NCBI GenBank assembly: GCA_019510535.1
Contig: JAEKKE010000276.1
Location: forward strand, 1-5,724
Direction of reading: 5' to 3'
Length of the DNA stretch: 5,724 nt
Origin: Acidobacteriota bacterium
GTDB lineage: Bacteria > Acidobacteriota > Terriglobia > Terriglobales > Acidobacteriaceae
The notes beneath the pieces are model-generated. The model did no database searches, was not told the origin of the DNA, and worked only from the letters and a program-made list of their open reading frames with translations. Each line of letters opens with the position of its first letter. Within the stretch, counting starts at the first letter, position 1. The translations under genes were made by a program, and so were the position numbers. Below are positions 1-3,941 of this stretch, one piece after another.

Positions 1-134
1 CCATACGGCCCTCAGATCAGAGCGGCGCCAATAAAAAGCCAAATCTCTCAACTGCAGCTTCACGCAATGCCCCGGGATGAAATACGCACCCATTTTTTCA
101 GCACTCTCTTCAGCCCACGGTTTACTGGATATCA
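1..134. other. Left-edge stretch with no supported gene
   Basis: Frame 3 on the plus strand is open from the edge to a TGA at 78-80, so it could be the last 25 codons of a gene lying to the left. Frame 1 is open to a TAA at 139-141. A short minus-strand frame could also start at an ATG near 105 and run off the edge. None of these peptides resembles a family I know, so no gene is called. The stretch ends where the large inverted repeat begins. Confidence 0.4.
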
Positions 135-208
135 AAAGTAAATGGGCTTTAGCCCTGGGCTTTTCCCTGATTGACAGAGAAGGCCCAGGGCTAAAGCCCA
201 TTTACTTT
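135..208. repeat. Long inverted repeat (26-bp perfect arms) with GGGCTTTAGCCC core
   Basis: Positions 135-160 are the exact reverse complement of 183-208. Pairing can continue for about four more base pairs including G-T wobbles, leaving a central segment of about 15 nt. Each arm itself contains a GGGCT-NN-AGCCC palindrome (144-155 and 188-199), so either whole-arm pairing or two smaller hairpins can form. I infer a dispersed, non-coding palindromic element of the kind common in acidobacterial intergenic DNA. There is no clear T-run next to it, so it is not called a terminator. Confidence 0.8.
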
Positions 209-220
209 CTATCCCTCTAT

Positions 221-240
221 CAGCGGGCTGAAGCCCGCTG
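221..240. repeat. GGGCT-GA-AGCCC hairpin repeat
   Basis: The 20-bp unit CAGCGGGCTGAAGCCCGCTG folds into a perfect 9-bp stem (221-229 with 232-240) with a GA loop. It shares its core with both arms of the large inverted repeat 12 bp to its left and with two hairpins near 3805 and 3839. It looks like a copy of a dispersed palindromic repeat family. Its role is unknown. Confidence 0.75.
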
Positions 241-314
241 CTCCCACCCAAACTACTCCATACCGATGCGCCTTGATGCAGCAAACCGGCTGATGATCGT
301 CAAAGTAGAATACT

Positions 315-327
315 ACATACTGTATGT
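315..327. promoter_or_regulatory. ACATAC-T-GTATGT palindrome, possible operator
   Basis: The 13-bp sequence ACATACTGTATGT is a perfect palindrome around a central T. It lies in an AT-rich patch (TAGAATACTACATACTG...) otherwise unlike its GC-rich surroundings. Sites with ACAT/ATGT half-sites are bound by dimeric winged-helix repressors such as the PadR and BlaI families, so an operator is plausible, but the protein is not identifiable here. It is 36 nt ahead of the short ATG frame at 363 and about 170 nt ahead of the secreted-protein start. Confidence 0.35.
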
Positions 328-456
328 CATTTTCGGAAGAGTGAGGAAGGAAGACGAAGCCGATGGGAAAATGCTCTAGATATCGTCGACCTTTCTTGCT
401 CACCTCCGGTGACGAAGTTTTGTTCCCGGTGTCTAACTGACCGAATCTCCAATTTC

Positions 457-474
457 CGCCTGGATATCCAGGCG
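457..474. promoter_or_regulatory. Perfect 18-bp palindrome upstream of the secreted-protein gene
   Basis: CGCCTGGATATCCAGGCG reads the same on both strands with no loop, which suits a DNA site for a symmetric dimeric regulator better than an RNA hairpin. It ends 21 nt before the ATG at 496 and 10 nt before the GAGG ribosome-binding site. A bound protein could block transcription, or the RNA form could affect translation start. The regulator is unknown. Confidence 0.45.
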
Positions 475-484
475 CCAAATAGTC

Positions 485-488
485 GAGG
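485..488 (+). promoter_or_regulatory. Ribosome-binding site deciding the start at 496
   Basis: GAGG sits 7 nt upstream of the ATG at 496. The same frame also has an upstream ATG at 409, but the 29 residues it would add are not secretory in character and would hide the signal peptide. The 496 start is therefore preferred. Confidence 0.6.
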
Positions 489-495
489 CACAGCC

Positions 496-1143
496 ATGCG
501 AATTCCTACAATGCTTGTGGTTCTTGGGGGACTAACTACCCAGATCTCAGGACAGCCTGGCCAGACAACCCGTTTCGCAGAGGCGATGTTTATGCCAGAA
601 GACAGGGCCGACGATTCCTATGCGATCTATTCAACACTGCTGAAGAGCGGTCCCATTGAATGGCGAGAGGCCAGCAGACGGCAGTGGCTTATCGGAGACA
701 CCACCAATGCCACTCCACTTAGCACTGCCTGCCAGGCTCCTGAAGCCGGTCCGCTTAGGATGAATCCACATCAGGCGGTCGAAGCCCCGCCAGAGCGGCA
801 AACAGAGTGGGCCGAGGTTCTGGCGGACTACGACCGACACTGTCACGATGTAGTTCGCCTGAATCGGCAAAGCTTCAGGACCGATCTGCCGGTTCACCTG
901 CTGAACACGGAAGATCGTTATAGATATATGCGAGATCCCAACAAACCGCCGGCGGAACTCGCCCATGGCGCAGGCATGCATCAGTTCACTGAAGTTTTCT
1001 TCAATGCAAACCACACGCTGGCGCTGGTGGAGGAAGGCATGTGGTGCGGCTCTCTCTGCGGAAACTGGATGTGGGTTGTGCTTCAGCGGAAGCAGGATGG
1101 ATGGGAGATGCTGCCGTGGGTACGCGCTGCTGCGTTCTCCTAG
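496..1143 (+). CDS. Secreted protein of unknown function (acidobacterial type, CGSLCG motif)
   Basis: This encodes 215 residues with no recognised function. Residues 1 to about 20 look like a signal peptide: Arg2, a hydrophobic run MLVVLGGL, then small residues near Ser18-Gly19, so the protein is probably exported. The mature part has an aromatic YAIYSTLL stretch (42-49) and WLIGDTT (64-70). The C-terminal block includes HQFTEVFFN (162-170), TLALVEEG (174-181), CGSLCG (184-189), and ends with WVVLQRKQDGWE (193-204). I associate the pattern of a late FN...T.ALV..G..CG.LCG followed by an aromatic 'VL..K.DGW' strand with uncharacterised acidobacterial proteins. Four cysteines remain in the mature part (79, 116, 184, 188); the CxxxC pair could form a disulfide or bind a ligand. 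The next gene starts 247 bp downstream on the same strand, so an operon is uncertain. The coding frame is fairly secure; the function is open. Confidence 0.75.
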   Translation: MRIPTMLVVLGGLTTQISGQPGQTTRFAEAMFMPEDRADDSYAIYSTLLKSGPIEWREASRRQWLIGDTTNATPLSTACQAPEAGPLRMNPHQAVEAPPERQTEWAEVLADYDRHCHDVVRLNRQSFRTDLPVHLLNTEDRYRYMRDPNKPPAELAHGAGMHQFTEVFFNANHTLALVEEGMWCGSLCGNWMWVVLQRKQDGWEMLPWVRAAAFS

Positions 1144-1295
1144 CAATTGCTATTGGCAGAACTCGACAGATCCATTACGAGCGTCGGATTACAGGTCGCC
1201 ATCGGCACATCGCACTCGCGGAAGCCCTGGATTGCCCAAAACATCTCGCAACCCCCTTTCGCCTGACCGTCTTGCCCACGTAAACTCACAAGCCG

Positions 1296-1319
1296 AAGCC
1301 AGAAATAATTCTGGTGCTT
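1296..1319. promoter_or_regulatory. CCAGAA-ATAA-TTCTGG inverted repeat ahead of the phosphatase gene
   Basis: Positions 1299-1304 and 1309-1314 form a perfect 6-bp inverted repeat around ATAA. Flanking AAG/CTT bases could extend it with a bulge (1296-1319). It lies about 75 nt before the phosphatase ATG in the 247-bp spacer (1144-1390), where no other gene or convincing promoter is visible. It could be an operator or a weak hairpin; a terminator is unlikely because no T-run follows. Confidence 0.25.
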
Positions 1320-1390
1320 GCCCTCACTGGCAGCATCAAAAACCTGGTCTGATGCGATTGCTGGCTATCGCTACGAGGTAGAAATACGCT

Positions 1391-2374
1391 ATGGCAACGG
1401 CGCCATACATAATCCGGCCTCAGCTTGTCGAGCGTCGGGCTCGACTCCAGGCCGCTTCAGGATCGGTACCTGACGACTATCTTCGAGACCTTCTTGCGGA
1501 AGTAGATACGGCTCTCGCAAAGATTGAGGCCGGACGTTACGGCTTGTGTGAGACATGTAATGACTCCATTGAAAAAGATCGGCTCGAGCTCGACCCTCTT
1601 TGCCGGTTCTGTCTCGATCACCTGGACGACAAGGAACGGGCACAGCATCAAAAAGACCTTGATCTGGCAACACAGATCCAATTTCAGCTTTTGCCGCCGA
1701 GAAATCTCACACTGGAGCGATGGGAGGCACAGTACCGCTACGAGCCTGTAGGGGCCGTGGGAGGCGACTACTGCGAGGTAAGCCTGCAGGGCGATGCCGC
1801 CAGTGGCAACCAGTACCTCTTTTTCGCAGTTGGCGATGTGGCCGGCAAAGGAGTCGCGGCATCCTTGCTGATGATGCACCTCAGCGCCATCTTTCGTAGC
1901 TTATTGTCGATGAACCTCTCGCTTGCAGAGATTGTCACAAGAGCGAACCGCCTCTTCTGCGAAAGCACCGGGCCGGCGCACTATGCAACGCTGGTGTGCG
2001 GTCGAGCTACCACGGACGGAATCGAGATATGCAACGCCGGACACTGTCCGCCCCTCCTTCTGCTTCACGAAGGAACCGAATGTCTGGATTCAAACGGTCT
2101 CCCCCTGGGTATCTCCCCAAGTGCGCAGTACACCGTGACGCAGCACGTTCCACGCGCCGGAGAGTGTCTCGTCTTTTACTCCGATGGCATCACCGAGGCC
2201 ACGAGTCCATCGGGAGATGACTACCAGCATGAGCGTTTGCTCCAGACCCTGAGACAACGGTTCCAGCACGGCGCACACGCCATGTGTGATGCCGTACTCC
2301 ACGATCTCGGGCAATTCCGCGGAGCAACTCCAGCTGCTGATGATGTAACTCTTTTAGTCGTGCGGCGCCGCTAG
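1391..2374 (+). CDS. PP2C-type (SpoIIE/RsbU-like) protein serine phosphatase with N-terminal TraR/DksA zinc finger
   Basis: This 327-residue protein joins two domains. Residues about 10-80 have a DksA/TraR-like layout: a helical segment, then RYGLCETC (49-56) and CRFC (71-74), giving a C4 zinc site from Cys53, Cys56, Cys71 and Cys74. Residues about 88-325 are a SpoIIE-type PP2C phosphatase: a QIQFQLLP lead-in (95-102), GGDY (124-127) with metal ligand Asp126, GDVAGKG (148-154), the AGH strand (216-218), SDGITEA (264-270) with Asp265, and a final ADDVTLLVV (316-324) with Asp317/Asp318. All usual metal-binding acids are present, so it should be an active Mn/Mg-dependent phosphatase. Relatives dephosphorylate anti-sigma-factor antagonists (RsbV/SpoIIAA type) in partner switching. 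No partner, PAS, GAF or receiver domain is seen, so the zinc finger is the likely input or docking module. No membrane segments are visible. A GAGG lies 12 nt before the ATG, a longer gap than usual. Confidence 0.9.
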   Translation: MATAPYIIRPQLVERRARLQAASGSVPDDYLRDLLAEVDTALAKIEAGRYGLCETCNDSIEKDRLELDPLCRFCLDHLDDKERAQHQKDLDLATQIQFQLLPPRNLTLERWEAQYRYEPVGAVGGDYCEVSLQGDAASGNQYLFFAVGDVAGKGVAASLLMMHLSAIFRSLLSMNLSLAEIVTRANRLFCESTGPAHYATLVCGRATTDGIEICNAGHCPPLLLLHEGTECLDSNGLPLGISPSAQYTVTQHVPRAGECLVFYSDGITEATSPSGDDYQHERLLQTLRQRFQHGAHAMCDAVLHDLGQFRGATPAADDVTLLVVRRR

Positions 2375-2383
2375 GGGCCCCTA
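2372..2383. repeat. TAGGGGCCCCTA palindrome over the phosphatase stop codon
   Basis: A perfect 12-bp palindrome starts with the TAG stop itself (2372-2374). It directly follows another perfect palindrome, GCGGCGCCGC (2362-2371), formed by the last codons. A weaker AACGA..TCGTT inverted repeat lies at 2392-2403. The two genes converge here with only 36 bp between their stops. None of these structures has a T-run on either strand, so a classical bidirectional terminator is not supported, although strong GC pairing could still stall polymerase. Confidence 0.4.
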
Positions 2384-2410
2384 CCCACCCCAACGAACTC
2401 GTTAGACGAT

Positions 2411-3484
2411 TTACGTTCTCGCCTCATACACGATATTGAACGGTGTTTCCGTGGCCCGCCGGAAATGTGTGAACCCGGCGGTGGTCACCACGTCGCGAAT
2501 GCGTGCCTCGCCGGCCTGTGCTCCAAGACACATTCCCACTTCCTGCGATCGGGAGCAGGGTGTACACAGGAGCGTCGAAAAGGAGTAATAGACCCGGCCG
2601 AGTGGATTCAAATTGTCCTTGAGTTCGTCGTTGGCAAAAGGCTCGACGATCATCCAGGTACCACCTGGAGCCAGGGACTGCCGCACATGTTTGGCTGCCC
2701 CGATGGGGTCTCCCATGTCGTGGAGGCAATCGAACACGGCGACAAAGTCGTAGTCTTTGCCGGGAAACTCTTTGGCTTTTCCCACCTCGAAGTGAACCCG
2801 ATCGGACAGACCTTCCTTTTGCGCCTTTTCGCGCGCTGCCTCAACGGATTTGTCGTGGTAATCGAATCCAGAGAACTCCGATTTCGGAAAGGCTTTGGCC
2901 ATCAGGATAGTTGACGATCCGATGCCACACCCAACATCGGCAACCCGCGCTCCTTGTTCAAGCTTTGCCTGGACGCCCTGAAGTGCAGGAATCCAGGAAC
3001 TGACGAGATTCGCAGCATAGCCCGGCCGAAAGAACTTCTCGCACCCATGGAACACGCCCTCAACATGCTCACCCCAGCCCATGCCAGCGCCGGTGCGAAA
3101 GGATTCCGCAATTCGCGGCACCGCAGCCAACGAGCCCAATGCCAGTTCGAAGGCGCCGGGTAGATACGCTGGACTATCCTCTGTGGCGAGCGTGAAAGCC
3201 TGTTCCGGAGTGAGGCTGAACCGCTGAGTCGATGCGTCGTATGTAACGTATCCGCCGGCCGCCTGTGAAGCCAGCCATTCGCGCAGGTATCGCTCGTCAG
3301 TTCCCGTCTTTTTTGCCAGCTCGGCCGACGTTGCGGGTGCATCGGCAAGGGCCTTGTATAACCCGAGTTTTTCGCCGATCACGACCATACCGGCATGAAC
3401 GGAAGCACCCAGATCGTCGATGAATTTTCCCAGGAAGGCGTTTAGTTGATCCATATTGATGACAGGAGCCTGTGTCGTCGCCAT
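2411..3484 (-). CDS. Class I SAM-dependent methyltransferase, Rv2258c-like, with N-terminal winged-helix domain
   Basis: This encodes 357 residues. Residues about 11-90 form a winged-helix-like helical domain (LGLYKALADAPATSAELAKKTGTDERYLREWL region), typical of dimerisation domains in small-molecule O-methyltransferases. The Rossmann domain follows: SAM-binding motif I VADVGCGIG (181-189), the acidic end of strand 2 at FDYH (207-210), FDCLHDMGDP (251-260) after strand 4, and LAPGG (271-275) before strand 5. The layout matches the family of Mycobacterium tuberculosis Rv2258c, often annotated as a 'transcriptional regulator' because of the winged helix, but it should be a methyltransferase of unknown small substrate. 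No signal peptide or membrane segment is visible. The start is supported by AAGGAG 6 nt upstream. It converges on the phosphatase gene, and 457 bp of repeat-rich DNA separates it from the kinase upstream, so it is probably transcribed alone. Confidence 0.9.
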   Translation of the reverse strand: MATTQAPVINMDQLNAFLGKFIDDLGASVHAGMVVIGEKLGLYKALADAPATSAELAKKTGTDERYLREWLASQAAGGYVTYDASTQRFSLTPEQAFTLATEDSPAYLPGAFELALGSLAAVPRIAESFRTGAGMGWGEHVEGVFHGCEKFFRPGYAANLVSSWIPALQGVQAKLEQGARVADVGCGIGSSTILMAKAFPKSEFSGFDYHDKSVEAAREKAQKEGLSDRVHFEVGKAKEFPGKDYDFVAVFDCLHDMGDPIGAAKHVRQSLAPGGTWMIVEPFANDELKDNLNPLGRVYYSFSTLLCTPCSRSQEVGMCLGAQAGEARIRDVVTTAGFTHFRRATETPFNIVYEART

Positions 3485-3490
3485 AACAAT

Positions 3491-3496
3491 CTCCTT
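3491..3496 (-). promoter_or_regulatory. Strong ribosome-binding site of the methyltransferase
   Basis: On the minus strand AAGGAG lies 6 nt before the ATG at 3484. It is the best Shine-Dalgarno match in the window and fixes this start over the internal Met11. Confidence 0.8.
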
Positions 3497-3574
3497 TTTG
3501 CGAAAGAGTGTCCGCTCGGGCGAGATCGGGAGCAGCAGCCGTTTCGAGGCCGTAATTGTGCGCCGCTTACGTAG

Positions 3575-3601
3575 TGAAAAGCAAGTTTTTGGGGCTTTTC
3601 A
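3575..3601. repeat. TGAAAAGC/GCTTTTCA inverted repeat upstream of the methyltransferase
   Basis: TGAAAAGC (3575-3582) is the exact reverse complement of 3594-3601, with an 11-nt spacer. It lies about 90-115 nt before the methyltransferase start, where a promoter or operator would be expected. The spacer between the arms is CCCAAAAACTT on the minus strand. It could be an operator or a leader hairpin; nothing decides between these. Confidence 0.35.
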
Positions 3602-3614
3602 TAAGAGGACGGTT

Positions 3615-3650
3615 TCGATGCAGCTCCTCGGGAACCCGAGACGCAATCGA
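3615..3650. repeat. Nested palindrome around CTCGGG-AA-CCCGAG
   Basis: The inner 14 bp (3627-3640) are CTCGGGAACCCGAG, a 6-bp stem with an AA loop. Outside it, TCGATGC (3615-3621) and GCAATCGA (3643-3650) are complementary apart from one extra base, so a two-tier hairpin can form. Position fits a regulatory site or another dispersed element upstream of the methyltransferase. Confidence 0.4.
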
Positions 3651-3680
3651 TGGGCACCCAGTGTATGGACGGCCGGAGCA

Positions 3681-3780
3681 ATTTTGTTTGTCATCCGTAG
3701 GGATCTGCTTTTCTTCCTTGGGAAGCAATCAGGGTAGAGAAGCGGATTTCTCCGCTACGCTTCGAAATGACAAACCAAAA
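3681..3780. mobile_element. MITE-like non-coding repeat with ATGACAAAC terminal inverted repeats
   Basis: GTTTGTCAT (3686-3694) matches the reverse complement of ATGACAAAC (3767-3775) exactly. With one bulge the match extends outward through TTTT/AAAA to 3682 and 3780. Inside, GGATCTGCTTTTCT (3701-3714) is an imperfect inverted match to the AGAGAAGCGGATTT side (3737-3749), so most of the element can fold on itself. Smaller hairpins CTTCC-TTG-GGAAG (3713-3725) and AGCGGA-TTTC-TCCGCT (3741-3756) are nested within. It encodes nothing. From memory, similar TTTGTCAT...GGATCTGC...CCGCTACGCT...ATGACAAA units recur in acidobacterial genomes. No target-site duplication is evident, so mobility is inferred. 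Confidence 0.5.
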
Positions 3781-3804
3781 GGTGCCGCAGCCCTCACGCC
3801 CTCA

Positions 3805-3818
3805 GCGGCTGAAGCCGC
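3805..3818. repeat. GCGGCT-GA-AGCCGC hairpin repeat
   Basis: This 14-bp unit has a perfect 6-bp stem and a GA loop, the same plan as the hairpin at 221-240. It belongs to the GGCT-NN-AGCC repeat group of the window. Confidence 0.65.
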
Positions 3819-3838
3819 GTTGCTCTCAGACTCTATAT

Positions 3839-3859
3839 GGGACGGCTGAAAGCCGTCCC
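3839..3859. repeat. GGGACGGCT-GAA-AGCCGTCCC hairpin repeat
   Basis: Arms 3839-3847 and 3851-3859 are perfectly complementary over 9 bp with a GAA triloop. It lies 20 bp from the previous hairpin and shares its GGCTGA..AGCC core. On neither strand does a T-run follow directly, so it is called a dispersed repeat rather than a terminator. Confidence 0.65.
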
Positions 3860-3865
3860 CTTAAG

Positions 3866-3889
3866 CAAAACATTCGCGCGATGCGCGAA
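3866..3889 (-). terminator. Possible Rho-independent terminator of the histidine kinase
   Basis: Read on the minus strand, TTCGCGC-ATC-GCGCGAA (3889-3873) is a perfect 7-bp stem with a 3-nt loop, followed by TGTTTTGC. It lies 52 nt after the kinase stop codon. The T-tract is short and interrupted, so it may be weak, or it may be just another palindrome of this spacer. Confidence 0.35.
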
Positions 3890-3941
3890 CGGGGGCGAGA
3901 GCTGCACCGCTCTAACTTGGGGAGGCTGAATCAAGAGATCC

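Larger units (their letters stand above)
241..495. other. Upstream region of the secreted-protein gene, no supported CDS
   Basis: This spacer holds a 13-bp palindrome (315-327), a purine-rich GAGGAAGGAAG tract (343-353), an ATG at 363 opening only 25 codons to a TGA at 438-440, and a small TCACC-TCC-GGTGA hairpin (400-412). A perfect 18-bp palindrome (457-474) and the ribosome-binding site of the next gene follow. A TAGAAT (306-311) resembles a -10 box, but no matching -35 box sits at the right distance. The 25-codon frame is not called as a gene because its product resembles nothing I recognise. Confidence 0.5.
3485..3941. other. 457-bp spacer between kinase and methyltransferase, no gene, packed with inverted repeats
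   Basis: No reading frame here looks coding. From the methyltransferase side the spacer holds an 8-bp inverted repeat (3575-3601), a CTCGGG-AA-CCCGAG palindrome with outer complementary arms (3615-3650), a MITE-like element of about 100 bp (3681-3780), two GGCTGA-AGCC-type hairpins (3805-3818, 3839-3859), a possible terminator of the kinase (3866-3889) and a small AGAGC/GCTCT hairpin (3898-3913). A methyltransferase promoter presumably lies near 3500-3600 on the minus strand, but no convincing -35/-10 pair is visible. Confidence 0.6.

Noticed and set aside
77..379. 100-codon plus-strand frame starting in the left spacer
   Set aside because: It runs straight through both arms of the inverted repeat and the GGGCT hairpin, so the frame is a by-product of repeat sequence; the product has no domain character.
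409..495. Upstream ATG extension of the secreted protein
   Set aside because: It would add 29 residues ahead of a good signal peptide, has no ribosome-binding site at proper spacing, and would be translated through the 18-bp palindrome.
631..1146. 171-codon minus-strand frame opposite the secreted-protein gene
   Set aside because: It lies on the antisense strand of a frame with a signal peptide and a familiar C-terminal motif, and its own translation resembles nothing.
965..1381. 138-codon plus-strand frame overlapping the end of the secreted-protein gene
   Set aside because: Most of its first half is the secreted-protein gene read in another frame; the rest has no recognisable motif or start signal.
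1144..1390. Short frames on both strands between the first two genes
   Set aside because: All are under 45 codons apart from shadows, with no ribosome-binding site or recognisable peptide; only the CCAGAA/TTCTGG inverted repeat is worth noting.
3801..3890. CRISPR-like spacing of short palindromes
   Set aside because: The units differ in length and stem sequence, and there are no equal spacers between identical repeats.
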